The notes under the pieces were generated by a model. That model ran no database searches. It saw only the letters and a list, made by a program, of their open reading frames with translations, and was not told where the DNA came from. A stretch of DNA of 64,000 nucleotides from an uncultured Paracoccaceae bacterium. Its GTDB lineage: Bacteria > Pseudomonadota > Alphaproteobacteria > Rhodobacterales > Rhodobacteraceae. The position numbers were made by a program, and so were the translations under genes. The stretch is from NCBI GenBank assembly GCA_947496605.1, contig CANMDF010000001.1:1-64000 (forward strand), written 5' to 3'. Each line of letters opens with the position of its first letter. The first letter of the stretch is position 1. Of the stretch, positions 53,670 to 62,541 are shown piece by piece.

Positions 53670-55171
53670 GTAGGTGATCCTAGACTTGCGTATTCTTGGC
53701 GCAGAATGTTCTTTTGCACCTTTCCCATTGTATTGCGGGGCAGGGCGTCTGTGATGAAGTATCTTCTGGGGTGCTTGAAACGCGCTAGTTCTGGCTCAAC
53801 AAACTGGGCGATCTGTTCTGCGTTTAGTTTAGGGTCGTCCGACACGACCACTGCCAGAACAGTCTCGCCAAAATCAGGATGCGGCACGCCAAACACGGCA
53901 CTCTCAACGACCCCCGAGATGTCGTTGATGACGTCCTCAATCTCCTTGGGGTAGATATTGTAACCGCCTGAAATAATGAGGTCTTTTTGACGGCCAACAA
54001 TGGAAATACGTCCGTCTTTTGCCTGCACACCCAAATCGCCGGTGATAAAGAAACCTGTATCACGTAATTCCTCTGCGGTCTTTTCAGGCATATTCCAATA
54101 GCCTTTGAATACATTCTCGCCGCGCACTTCGATCATGCCCACTTCTCCGGCTGCAACAGGCTTTCCTTCGGCCGTGATCTCAACCTCCGTACCCGGCAAA
54201 GCATAGCCGACAGTACCGGCCACGCGGTCGCCGTCATATGGATTTGACGTGATCATGTTGGTCTCTGTCATCCCGTAGCGCTCAAGTATGCGCTGCCCCG
54301 TTCGACCTTCGAATTCCGTATGGGTTTCGGCCAATAGTGGGGCAGAGCCGGAAACGAACAGCCGCATGTTTGCGACCAGATCGTTGGTTAACCGGCTGTC
54401 ACTTAACAGTCGCGTATAAAAGGTTGGCACGCCCATTAGCAGTGTCGATGACGGGATTTCATCAATGACGATGTCCAGATCAAATGCCGCCATGAACCGC
54501 ACCTGTGCACCAGCCAACAGCGACGTGTTCAACGCCACAAACAGGCCATGTGTGTGGAAAATCGGCAGCGCGTGGATCAGGCGGTCATTGCTGCTAATTT
54601 GCCAAAGATCAGTCAGGCTTTGAGCGTTCGACAATAGGTTTTTATGCGAAAGCATCGCACCTTTGGACCGGCCTGTTGTACCTGAAGTGTAGAGGAGCGC
54701 GGCAAGATCATCGGGATCACGCGAAACGGTTGGAAAGCTGGTATCGCAGGCATTTGCACCGGTTGAGAGCGAACCAGTGCCGTCTTTGGCCAGTGTCATC
54801 ACTTGGGTATCATTGCCGCAAATCCCGGATAGATCGGTCATGTCTCTTGCGTCACAAACAACCAGCTTTGGGGTCGCGTCTTCAATGAAATAGCGCAGCT
54901 CACTTTGGGTATATGCCGTGTTAAGCGGCAGATAGATCGCCCCGGTCTGAACCGCAGCGCCATAAAGCGCGATGGTGTCCACTAGTTTGGGTGCTTGCAC
55001 GACGACCCGATCACCCGGCTGCACACCTGCGTTAGCCAAAACATGTGCCAACTGGGCCACGCGTCCGACAAAGGCCGCGTAGCTGACCATTGTGCCGTCA
55101 TCCAACGTCAGGAATATCGCGTTGTTTTCGGCATGTGGTGCGATAAGCGCATCGTAGAGTGTATTGGTCAC
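53666..55171 (-). CDS. matB: Malonyl-CoA synthetase MatB
   Basis: 501 residues of the acyl-adenylating superfamily. The P-loop is YTSGTTGRSKGAM (about 167-179), followed by ALPIFHTHGLF, RYGMTETNM, ITGDLG and a C-terminal GKVQKN lysine motif, which is the pattern of MatB-type enzymes. It activates malonate (or methylmalonate) with ATP and CoA. The stop overlaps the end of the last sugar-operon gene by four bases; upstream 136 bases separate it from the GntR gene. Confidence 0.93.
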   Translation of the reverse strand: MTNTLYDALIAPHAENNAIFLTLDDGTMVSYAAFVGRVAQLAHVLANAGVQPGDRVVVQAPKLVDTIALYGAAVQTGAIYLPLNTAYTQSELRYFIEDATPKLVVCDARDMTDLSGICGNDTQVMTLAKDGTGSLSTGANACDTSFPTVSRDPDDLAALLYTSGTTGRSKGAMLSHKNLLSNAQSLTDLWQISSNDRLIHALPIFHTHGLFVALNTSLLAGAQVRFMAAFDLDIVIDEIPSSTLLMGVPTFYTRLLSDSRLTNDLVANMRLFVSGSAPLLAETHTEFEGRTGQRILERYGMTETNMITSNPYDGDRVAGTVGYALPGTEVEITAEGKPVAAGEVGMIEVRGENVFKGYWNMPEKTAEELRDTGFFITGDLGVQAKDGRISIVGRQKDLIISGGYNIYPKEIEDVINDISGVVESAVFGVPHPDFGETVLAVVVSDDPKLNAEQIAQFVEPELARFKHPRRYFITDALPRNTMGKVQKNILRQEYASLGSPT

Positions 55172-55307
55172 GATGAAGTTTCCTAGGGTTTAACAAGAAG
55201 AGTAGTGGTTAAGAGAGCAAGGGTAGTTTTAGGAATTGCGATCTTATCTTCGGATGACAGCGAAGCGCTGCATTGATTGCACTGTACCGTCACAACGCCG
55301 TCCTGCC

Positions 55308-55970
55308 CTACAGGCCGCCAAGCTGCGATGTAAGGTATTCGCCGGTCAATCGGTAGTGGCTGAGCAAGGCAACAGAGGCAGCATCGGCGTCACCTTTGAC
55401 GGCAGCGTCTAGAATATCTTCGTGCTCGGCGGCAATATCACGGCTTTGATAGCGCGCGCCCCCAGCTGCCAGATACCGGTACCGGATATTGAGATCATAG
55501 AGCTGGCTGCAATACCGCTCCAGCATTGGCGATTCTGAATTGCCTAACAGCGTCATATGGAAGGTCTTGTGGGCATCCTCAAAGGTGTCGGTGCCAACAA
55601 CCCGCTTCATGCGGTGGTGCGACAATACCAGATGCTCTTCCCAGTCAGACGTGCGGCGTGCGATGGATTGGCGCAAAGCCATATCTTCTAGGGTGCAGCG
55701 CAAATTCAGAATTTCTTCAAAGTTGGCAAGGCTGACAGGTGCGGCGCGAAACCCGCGTTGATCGATGCGCTCGACCAACATGTCCGAGGTCAAAAGGCTG
55801 AGTGCTTCGCGCACCGGTGATGCCCCTACGTCCAACATGCTGCGCAGTTGCTCAATCTTGAGCTTTTTTCCGGCTGCCAGGTCGCCCACCAATATCATTT
55901 CGCGCAAAGATAGATAGGCCGCGCGTGTCGCAGAGGTTTCCCGGCTGCCAGTGTCGTCCATCATATTCAT
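55308..55970 (-). CDS. GntR-family transcriptional regulator (FCD type)
   Basis: 220 residues, AGAGGA seven bases before the ATG. Helix-turn-helix with RSMLDVGASPVREALSLLTSD, then an FCD helical domain (DAHKTFHMTLLGNSESPML near 135). It is divergently oriented from the FAH/RutE/TRAP operon, with the YciI gene between, so it is a natural candidate regulator of that system. matB follows on the same strand. The effector is unknown. Confidence 0.9.
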   Translation of the reverse strand: MNMMDDTGSRETSATRAAYLSLREMILVGDLAAGKKLKIEQLRSMLDVGASPVREALSLLTSDMLVERIDQRGFRAAPVSLANFEEILNLRCTLEDMALRQSIARRTSDWEEHLVLSHHRMKRVVGTDTFEDAHKTFHMTLLGNSESPMLERYCSQLYDLNIRYRYLAAGGARYQSRDIAAEHEDILDAAVKGDADAASVALLSHYRLTGEYLTSQLGGL

Positions 55971-55985
55971 GCCGGAATCCTCTTT

Positions 55986-56372
55986 CTAGGTCAGCGTCAC
56001 ATGTTTGGTGGATAGCCCAACAGTCAGGTTCAGCGATCCCTCGTTGATCATCCATCGGCGCAAAACGTAACTCCGCGCCCCGCTTTGGTGCATCGGGTCG
56101 TTATCGGCAAGTGCGCGGGCGGCATCAAGGCTTTCAGCGCGGTAGACGATCATGCCCATGCCTTGCATATGCACACCCGTTTCATCGGACATAGGCCCTG
56201 CAAAGGCCAAGGCGCCTGTGCGCTCTAGTTCGGCCTGATAGGCTAAATGATCTGGCAATGACGCCTTAACATCCTGTGGTTCTTTTGCCGGGGTCGAGGT
56301 CGCAACATAGAGTTCCAATGCAAGTGCGCCGCGCGATTTTGCCTCTGCTTTATAGTCCACCCAAGCAACCAT
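55986..56372 (-). CDS. YciI-family protein
   Basis: 128 residues with GAGGAG upstream. A ferredoxin-like YciI/EthD fold with a conserved His-Asp pair near NDPMHQSG (about residue 90), plus 30 extra residues compared with the typical 95. Proteins of this family are related to muconolactone isomerase, and function as small dimeric enzymes or detoxifying factors in aromatic catabolism. It lies next to the GntR gene and divergent from the FAH operon, which supports a role in that pathway. Confidence 0.8.
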   Translation of the reverse strand: MVAWVDYKAEAKSRGALALELYVATSTPAKEPQDVKASLPDHLAYQAELERTGALAFAGPMSDETGVHMQGMGMIVYRAESLDAARALADNDPMHQSGARSYVLRRWMINEGSLNLTVGLSTKHVTLT

Positions 56373-56394
56373 GACATTTTCTCCTCAAATCCAA

Positions 56395-56408
56395 AAATAT
56401 CGATATTT
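56395..56408. promoter_or_regulatory. 14-bp palindrome between YciI and the FAH operon
   Basis: AAATATCGATATTT is a perfect palindrome directly before TTGACA (56410-56415), a likely -35 element for the plus-strand operon. It lies 58 bases before the FAH start, a fitting operator position; the GntR regulator is the obvious but unproven binder. Confidence 0.5.
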
Positions 56409-56465
56409 ATTGACATGTGTTGATATTGTAGGCAGAAATTATGTGTACTTACAAGGATTGAACGC

Positions 56466-57350
56466 ATGAAATATCTGGTCGGAGAAACAAACGGCGGGAC
56501 TGCGGTTTTTGCCGTTCACGGTGACAAAGCCGTTAATCTTACGGCTATTGATGCAGCGGTTGGTCAGGACTTGATGGCGCTTATTTCCGATCCAGCCTTG
56601 GCAGAATCAGTCGCGATCAAGGCCCAGGGCGCGGCGCAAGTCGCGGTAGCCTCCATCACACCGGCATTGCCTGTCGCGTCGCCGGGCACGATTATTTGTC
56701 TCGGTTTGAACTACACCGATCACATCAAAGAAGGGGGTTACGACATCCCCGACTACCCCGCACTTTTTATGCGCGGAAAGAACTCGATCATGGCCGCAGG
56801 TGCGCCTTTGGTGCGTCCGACATGTTCGGAAAAACTGGACTATGAGGCTGAGTTGATGTTCATCATCGGCAAAGGTGGCCGGCATATTTCGGAAGCGAGA
56901 GCTTTGGATCACGTGTTCGGTTACACTGTCTTTAATGACGGGTCCGTGCGTGATTATCAGCGCAAGACGCATCAATGGACGCCCGGTAAGAATTTTGACA
57001 ACACCGGCGCCATTGGTCCGATCGTTGTCACCCCGGATGAGGTGCCAGCAGGTGCTGCAGGCCTGAAGATTGAAAGCCGTGTCGGGTCTGAAGTTTTGCA
57101 GTCGTCCAACACAGGCAACATGATATGGTCAGTTGCACAGACCATTGCGACAATCTCTGAATATACGACATTAGAACCCGGTGATTTGATCGCCATGGGC
57201 ACCCCGCCGGGTGTGGGCCATGCGAAGAAACCAAATCCCCGCTGGCTTGTGCCCGGAGAAGTCGTTGATATTGAGATTGAAGGTATCGGCATCTGCTCAA
57301 ACCCGATTGTGGACGAAAAAGATCACAAGACCATGGCGGCGGCTGAATGA
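56466..57350 (+). CDS. Fumarylacetoacetate hydrolase-family protein
   Basis: 294 residues. The FAH domain has its metal ligands in DYEAELMFIIGK (E-x-E near 120-135) and FNDGSVRDYQRKTHQWTPGKNFD. Members hydrolyse C-C bonds in 2-oxo acids from aromatic breakdown (fumarylpyruvate, acylpyruvate) or decarboxylate 2-oxo acids. First gene of the plus-strand operon, coupled by ATGA to the RutE-like gene. The exact substrate is unknown. Confidence 0.9.
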   Translation: MKYLVGETNGGTAVFAVHGDKAVNLTAIDAAVGQDLMALISDPALAESVAIKAQGAAQVAVASITPALPVASPGTIICLGLNYTDHIKEGGYDIPDYPALFMRGKNSIMAAGAPLVRPTCSEKLDYEAELMFIIGKGGRHISEARALDHVFGYTVFNDGSVRDYQRKTHQWTPGKNFDNTGAIGPIVVTPDEVPAGAAGLKIESRVGSEVLQSSNTGNMIWSVAQTIATISEYTTLEPGDLIAMGTPPGVGHAKKPNPRWLVPGEVVDIEIEGIGICSNPIVDEKDHKTMAAAE

Positions 57351-58012
57351 ACGCGCCAACCGGCAAAGAACTGGACGCTTTGCGCGCGAAAGCGCAAGCA
57401 GATCACCGCGCATTGCGCAGCCGCATCAGCCGTTTGTCGGACGACGCGATTGATCTGATCCTGCGTGATGCACGGTCCCATTATGCCTGGACTGACAAGC
57501 CGATCCCTGACGGGCTACTGGAAGAAATCTATGAGATAACAATTAACGGGCCGACGTCGATGAACACGCTGCCTGCGCGGTTTATCTTTGTGAAATCACC
57601 TGAAGCGAAAGATCGGCTGGCCAAGTCGCTGAAACCGCAGAATGTGGCCAAGATGATGGGTGCGCCTGTCACCGCGATCATCGCGCAAGAGATGGATTTT
57701 TGGCGCGAACTGCCGTTCCTCTTTCCCCATGAAGACCGCCGCCACCTGTTTGATGGCAAAGAGGCCTACTGCAAGGATACCGCGGACCGAAATGCCACGT
57801 TGCAAGGCGCATATTTCATGATTGCAGCGCGTGCTGTTGGTCTGGATGTGGGGGCGATGTCGGGTTTCTCGAATGCGATTGTGGATGAAGAGTTCTTTGC
57901 GGGCACCAGCTTGAAATCCAATTTCCTGTGTAACATCGGGTATGCGGATGAAACGGCGCTGTTTCAAAAACTACCGCGGTTTGCGTTCGACCAAGTCTGC
58001 AGCGTGATCTGA
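57347..58012 (+). CDS. RutE/malonic-semialdehyde-reductase-type nitroreductase
   Basis: 221 residues, nitroreductase fold of the RutE-like group (ARSHYAWTDKPIPDGLLEEIYE, then GPTSMNTLPARFIFV near 65 and GAMSGFSNAIVDEEFF near 165). RutE reduces malonic semialdehyde to 3-hydroxypropionate in uracil degradation. Here, beside FAH and matB, a role in a pathway yielding a malonate-level product is conceivable but inferred. Overlap with FAH by four bases and the OsmC gene ten bases downstream place it in the operon. Confidence 0.85.
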   Translation: MNAPTGKELDALRAKAQADHRALRSRISRLSDDAIDLILRDARSHYAWTDKPIPDGLLEEIYEITINGPTSMNTLPARFIFVKSPEAKDRLAKSLKPQNVAKMMGAPVTAIIAQEMDFWRELPFLFPHEDRRHLFDGKEAYCKDTADRNATLQGAYFMIAARAVGLDVGAMSGFSNAIVDEEFFAGTSLKSNFLCNIGYADETALFQKLPRFAFDQVCSVI

Positions 58013-58022
58013 GGGGGAAGCG

Positions 58023-58481
58023 ATGGCCGTCAAGATGAAAACAGTCGTGACTTACCGCGCCACCGCCGCCTGTCCGACCCATGCCCGTACTGAAATTCCT
58101 GTGCGTGATCTGAATGTCGTGATTGACGAACCGATTGAGAGGGGAGGGACCAATCTTGGCCCGACGCCGACCGAGGCGGCGATGACAGCATTGATCGCTT
58201 GTACCAATGTTATCGGTCACAAAAATGCGCATCGCCTTGGCATCGACTTGGGCGAGATCAGCATTGACGCGAACTGCAAATTCGACCGGCGCGGCGTTCT
58301 CATGGAGGAAGAAATCGACGTGCCGTTTCCTGAAATCACACTCACGGTGAAATGCACCACCCCCGCCAGTCAAGAGGAGTTGGATTTGGTTGGGTTGGAA
58401 ACTGCAAAATACTGTGCGATCGCAAAGCTTTTTGCGGCAGCGGGTACTGATCTGACGGTAAACTGGCGCAAAGCCAACTGA
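58023..58481 (+). CDS. OsmC-family protein
   Basis: 152 residues of the OsmC/Ohr fold with conserved cysteines (second: LIACTNVIGHKNA near 60, and VKCTTPAS near 115). OsmC/Ohr proteins are thiol peroxidases reducing organic hydroperoxides, but many operon-encoded relatives have other roles. The operon position between a reductase and a TRAP transporter suggests protection from or conversion of reactive products of the pathway. The spacing of the two cysteines fits the family. Confidence 0.82.
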   Translation: MAVKMKTVVTYRATAACPTHARTEIPVRDLNVVIDEPIERGGTNLGPTPTEAAMTALIACTNVIGHKNAHRLGIDLGEISIDANCKFDRRGVLMEEEIDVPFPEITLTVKCTTPASQEELDLVGLETAKYCAIAKLFAAAGTDLTVNWRKAN

Positions 58482-58525
58482 TACAAACGGGGCGGAGGAG
58501 CCCGCTTTTCTGGGAGGAAAAACAC

Positions 58526-59599
58526 ATGAAAAATTGGACAAGACGCACACTGATGGGCGCCGCTCTGGCGACCATGACAACCATTCCGGCAGCGGCCCAA
58601 GAGACAATTTCAGCGGTTGTTATCGATGGCTATCCAGACCGCGCCCTTTGGGTAAAGGAATTCACGAATTTCTTCATTCCTGAGGTCGACCGCCGTCTGG
58701 CAGAAACCGGCAATTACGTGATGGACTGGCAGGAAAACTATGGCGGTTCGATTGTGAAGCCGAAGGGCGTATTGGAAGGTATCGAACTTGGACTTGGTGA
58801 TATCGGTATCGTCACCACGATTTTCCATTCGTCGAAACTGCCCAGCCAAGGTTTGTCCGCGGTTACACCTTTCGTCTCCTCAGACGCACGGGCTGTTGCG
58901 CAAGCGGTTGATGAGATTGCACGTGAATTCCCTGCAATGCAGAACGAATTTGCAGCGCAGAACCAAGTCTATCTTGCGACAGGTGTTGTTCTGAACAGCT
59001 ATCAGATGTTCTCAACGCAGGAAGTTGCAAGCGTATCTGACCTGGAAGGTTTCAAGGTTGCCGGTGCAGGCATGAACCTGCGCTATCTTGAAGGCATTCA
59101 GGACGCCGCCGGTGTGCGCGGTGGCCTGACAGATTTCTACAACATGATGCAGACAGGTTTGGCCGATGCGGGCATGTTGTGGCCAGAAGCTGCGGCAACA
59201 TTCAAGATTTCTGAAGTCGCGCCCTACATGCTGCGTGCAGACCTGGGTGCTGTGAACTCTAAGACTGTGACGGTGAACCAAGACTATTGGGATAACCTGC
59301 CTGATGAGGTCAAAGACGTGCTACAAGCCGTGGCAATCGATTATCGCGATCATCTTGCTGGTATCGCTATGGATCGCGCAACCGCTGCTGAAGAAGCATA
59401 TGTCGCAGCGGGTGGCACGATTGTTGACGTGTCAGACGCAGACCGTGCCGCTTGGGCTGCCGCAATGCCAAACATCGCGCAAGAATGGGCCGCGACGCTC
59501 AATGACAATGGTGAGCCGGGCACAGAAATGCTTGCCGCTTATCTGGGCAAGCTGGAAGCGGCTGGCTTTGTTGGCGTCCGTGACTGGGCACAACCGTAA
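58526..59599 (+). CDS. dctP: TRAP transporter substrate-binding protein (DctP)
   Basis: 357 residues with a signal peptide ending near 25 (AAAQ), preceded by TRRTLMG, a twin-arginine-like motif that hints at Tat export. DctP fold: PKGVLEGIELGLGDIGIVTT, LSAVTPFVSSD, GFKVAGAGMNLRYLEG. Ligands of such proteins include C4-dicarboxylates, sugar acids and aromatic acids; the operon with an intradiol dioxygenase favours an aromatic or cyclic acid. Start of the transporter set. Confidence 0.93.
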   Translation: MKNWTRRTLMGAALATMTTIPAAAQETISAVVIDGYPDRALWVKEFTNFFIPEVDRRLAETGNYVMDWQENYGGSIVKPKGVLEGIELGLGDIGIVTTIFHSSKLPSQGLSAVTPFVSSDARAVAQAVDEIAREFPAMQNEFAAQNQVYLATGVVLNSYQMFSTQEVASVSDLEGFKVAGAGMNLRYLEGIQDAAGVRGGLTDFYNMMQTGLADAGMLWPEAAATFKISEVAPYMLRADLGAVNSKTVTVNQDYWDNLPDEVKDVLQAVAIDYRDHLAGIAMDRATAAEEAYVAAGGTIVDVSDADRAAWAAAMPNIAQEWAATLNDNGEPGTEMLAAYLGKLEAAGFVGVRDWAQP

Positions 59600-59631
59600 A
59601 CTCTGAAACGACCCGAGAAGGGGCCAAGCTT

Positions 59632-60198
59632 ATGCTCAAGTCTGCAATCAGCGGTCTTTCTCGGGTCGCGAACTCTCTTGCGATTGCGGCCAACGTCGCG
59701 GGGACACTCACGGTCCTGATGTTGGTCGTCATTCTGAACGTCGATGTGGTCGCGCGCGGCTTTTTCAATGCGCCGCTTAAGGGCACCTACGAGATCGTCC
59801 AACTTGCGGTCGTCTTCATTGTCTTCTTACAGCTTGCCGACGTGGTGCGCGTTGACCGGCTGACGCGGTCAGATGGTTTTTTGAACTTACTGCACAGCCG
59901 CAGGCCGGGCCTGACGGCAAACCTACGCCGCATGATCAATGCGATATCTGCGATTTTTATGGGTTTGATCGCGTACATTATGTTCCCTGAATTTATCAAG
60001 ATGTGGGGGACCCAAGATTTCTTTGGCATCCCCGGTGTCTTTACCGTCCCTTGGTGGCCGATCAAACTGGTGATCGCCAGCGGAAGCGCTTTGGCATGCT
60101 TGATTTTCGTCCTCAAAGTGATCACCGCGCAAGACAGACCCCAACTTATCCGCGTCCCTGAACATGACGACAGGAATGCGGGCGGGACGACATCATGA
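59632..60198 (+). CDS. dctQ: TRAP transporter small permease (DctQ)
   Basis: 188 residues with about four membrane helices and the DctQ-typical VVILNVDVVARGFFNAPLKGTYEIVQL stretch (split in the middle, near 35-60). It links the binding protein to DctM. The next gene begins in a four-base overlap (60195), showing translational coupling of the two permeases. Confidence 0.92.
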   Translation: MLKSAISGLSRVANSLAIAANVAGTLTVLMLVVILNVDVVARGFFNAPLKGTYEIVQLAVVFIVFLQLADVVRVDRLTRSDGFLNLLHSRRPGLTANLRRMINAISAIFMGLIAYIMFPEFIKMWGTQDFFGIPGVFTVPWWPIKLVIASGSALACLIFVLKVITAQDRPQLIRVPEHDDRNAGGTTS

Positions 60199-61499
60199 CC
60201 CCGATTGAGATTGGCCTGATCTCGGTCGTTGCAATTGTCTTTTTGATCTATTCCGGCGTCTATATTCCGATCGCCTTGGGGATGGTGTCGCTGGTGTCGA
60301 TCTGGTTGATGCGCGACAATTTCACCCTTTCGTTGAACCTGCTGAAGATCGCAGTAGGTGACAGCGCCATGGTCTATAGCTTTGCGACCATACCGCTTTT
60401 TACTTTTATGGGATTAATCGTGTCCAAAGCGGGGTTGGGCAGGGACATCTATGAAGTCATGACGATGCGGTTTCGCAAGACAAAGGGCGGGATCGGTATG
60501 GCGACGGTAGGGGCCAACGCGGTGTTTGCTGCCGTCACCGGTTCATCCATCGCATCCGCGTCTGTCTTTACCAAAGTCTCTGTGCCCCAAATGATCGCCC
60601 AAGACTACAACCCGCGTTTTGCTGTTGGTGTGGTGGCAGGTTCTTCTGTCTTGGGCATGATCATCCCGCCATCCGCGATGCTGATCATCTATAGCTTTGT
60701 CGCCGAACAATCCGTTGGTGATATGTTCCTTGCCGGTGTCATCCCCGGTATCATGTTGGCCATCGCATATGTTGGCGCGATTTGGTTCATGGGGCGCTTT
60801 ACACCCAACTTTGTTGGTGGTCGCATCGTTAAAGACACCGAGTGGATGTCCAAGCGCGAGATTGCTTCTAAGACGCTACCAACTATTGCCATCATCACTA
60901 TCGTCCTTGGCGGAATCTACACCGGCTGGATGACTGCGGTTGAAGCGGGGGCAACCGGTTCGCTGGTGGCGCTGATCATTGCGGTTACTCGCCGGTCGAT
61001 GTCACTCAAGGGTTTCTGGGAGGCTTTGCTGGAAACTGGCCATATCACAGCGGCCATCCTATTCCTGATAACCGCCGCCTCTATCTACAGTCGGATGCTG
61101 GGTCTTGCCGGATTACCTAACCAATTGCAGGACTTGCTTGCAGGCAGCTCGGCCACGTTCTGGACGATCATGTTGCTCTACGTTTTGTTGATGATCTTCC
61201 TTGGTACGATCCTTGATACTGCATCGATCATTCTGATCGTCGTGCCTTTGTTCCTGCCATTGGTCGAAGCATTGGATATGTCACTGGTCTGGTTTGGCAT
61301 TATTACTGTTGTTGGTGCCGAGATCGGGTTGTTAACCCCGCCGCTGGGCATATCGTGTTTTGTGATCAAATCGACGCTCAACGATGACAGTATTTCGCTC
61401 AAAGACGTCTTCATGGGGGCGCTGCCTTTCGCGTTTGTCATGCTGATCGTTCTCTTCATTCTGATCGAATTCCCGATCCTTAGCCTCGCTCTTTTGTAA
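60195..61499 (+). CDS. dctM: TRAP transporter large permease (DctM)
   Basis: 434 residues with about 11-12 membrane helices. DctM-type motifs: FATIPLFTFMGLIVSKAGLG, GSSIASASVFTKVSVPQMI, and GAEIGLLTPPLGISCFVIKS near 375, the family's conserved gate region. It moves the substrate by sodium-driven secondary transport. It ends nine bases before the dioxygenase, completing the operon. Confidence 0.94.
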   Translation: MTPIEIGLISVVAIVFLIYSGVYIPIALGMVSLVSIWLMRDNFTLSLNLLKIAVGDSAMVYSFATIPLFTFMGLIVSKAGLGRDIYEVMTMRFRKTKGGIGMATVGANAVFAAVTGSSIASASVFTKVSVPQMIAQDYNPRFAVGVVAGSSVLGMIIPPSAMLIIYSFVAEQSVGDMFLAGVIPGIMLAIAYVGAIWFMGRFTPNFVGGRIVKDTEWMSKREIASKTLPTIAIITIVLGGIYTGWMTAVEAGATGSLVALIIAVTRRSMSLKGFWEALLETGHITAAILFLITAASIYSRMLGLAGLPNQLQDLLAGSSATFWTIMLLYVLLMIFLGTILDTASIILIVVPLFLPLVEALDMSLVWFGIITVVGAEIGLLTPPLGISCFVIKSTLNDDSISLKDVFMGALPFAFVMLIVLFILIEFPILSLALL

Positions 61500-61508
61500 G
61501 GAAAGCCC

Positions 61509-62375
61509 ATGCGCAACGTGACCAAAGATAACATTACGGATGTGTTCAAAGGCTACATGGCCGACGATATGCCCCCGCGTACCCGCGAGATCATGAGCGC
61601 ATTGGTGCAGCACCTGCATGACTTTGCGCGCGAGACAAACCTGACACATGATGAATGGCGGCAGGGGATTGCCTTTCTTGAAGGGTGCGCGGCCATTGAA
61701 TCCGAGGACCGCCATGAATTTGTGCTTGCTTCTGATGTGCTGGGGGTGTCGTCGCTGGTGGACATGCTGCACTCTAGCTCTGATGCGACGTCTTCGTCGG
61801 TACTTGGACCGTTTCACGTCTCTGGCGCACCACCCTTGCCAGTTGGCGGCGACATGAAGCGTGATTTTGGTGGACCCGTCTTGCTGGCTGAGGGGGTTAT
61901 TCGCGACACTGCCGGAAACCCGATCGCAGGCGCCGAGATCGATATTTGGCAGACCGCGCCCAACGGGCTCTATGCCAGCCAAGACGACGCACAAGATACG
62001 TTCTCTTTCCATGGTTTGATGACCGTTGGGGACGACGGGCGGTATGCGTTCACAACGGTAAAACCTGTCGAGTACACTGTGCCATCTGACGGCCCTGTCG
62101 GTGATATCCTGCGGGCTTGTGGACGCCACCCATGGCGCCCATCGCATCTGCACTACATCGTAAAGGCACCGGGCTATCGCACGCTTGTGACGGAAGTATT
62201 CCCTGACGATGATCCATATCTTGATCAGGACACCGTTTTTGGCGTTCGTGATGACTTGGTGATGACCTATCAAGAAAAGCCAGCCAGCGATTTTCCCGAC
62301 GGGATGGCATTGTCAGGCAAAGTTGATGCGCCGTTTCTCACCGTAAACTTCGATGTCATTCTCGCGGATGCATAA
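61509..62375 (+). CDS. Intradiol ring-cleavage dioxygenase (hydroxyquinol/catechol 1,2-type)
   Basis: 288 residues. An N-terminal helical dioxygenase linker domain (about 1-100) precedes the catalytic barrel. The four iron ligands are visible: Y155 (PNGLYAS), Y189 (KPVEYTVP), H213 and H215 (PSHLHYIV). The length and the linker favour hydroxyquinol or catechol 1,2-dioxygenases over protocatechuate 3,4-type enzymes. No maleylacetate reductase or muconate cycloisomerase is seen in the window, so the ring-cleavage product is likely processed by the neighbouring FAH or RutE-like enzymes or by genes elsewhere. Confidence 0.9.
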   Translation: MRNVTKDNITDVFKGYMADDMPPRTREIMSALVQHLHDFARETNLTHDEWRQGIAFLEGCAAIESEDRHEFVLASDVLGVSSLVDMLHSSSDATSSSVLGPFHVSGAPPLPVGGDMKRDFGGPVLLAEGVIRDTAGNPIAGAEIDIWQTAPNGLYASQDDAQDTFSFHGLMTVGDDGRYAFTTVKPVEYTVPSDGPVGDILRACGRHPWRPSHLHYIVKAPGYRTLVTEVFPDDDPYLDQDTVFGVRDDLVMTYQEKPASDFPDGMALSGKVDAPFLTVNFDVILADA

Positions 62376-62541
62376 AGTCGCTTTGCCGTAAGTCCCGTAT
62401 ATTTCCCAATAGGCCCACGAAAAAGTAGTGATCAATGCTTTGGTAATTTTTTACCCGACTATTTTAATCGGGTACTAGACATCCTCGAATCTGTCGCTAA
62501 AAGTGTTCCCGAGTAAAAGACTCAGTCAAAGGGATCTGATC

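Noticed and set aside
61332..62273. Long minus-strand frame opposite the dioxygenase gene
   Set aside because: It is a shadow of a clearly coding plus-strand gene with all four iron ligands.
62452..62472. ACCCGA/TCGGGT inverted repeat as a terminator
   Set aside because: No T-run follows on either strand; it could be an operator, but there is no supporting evidence.
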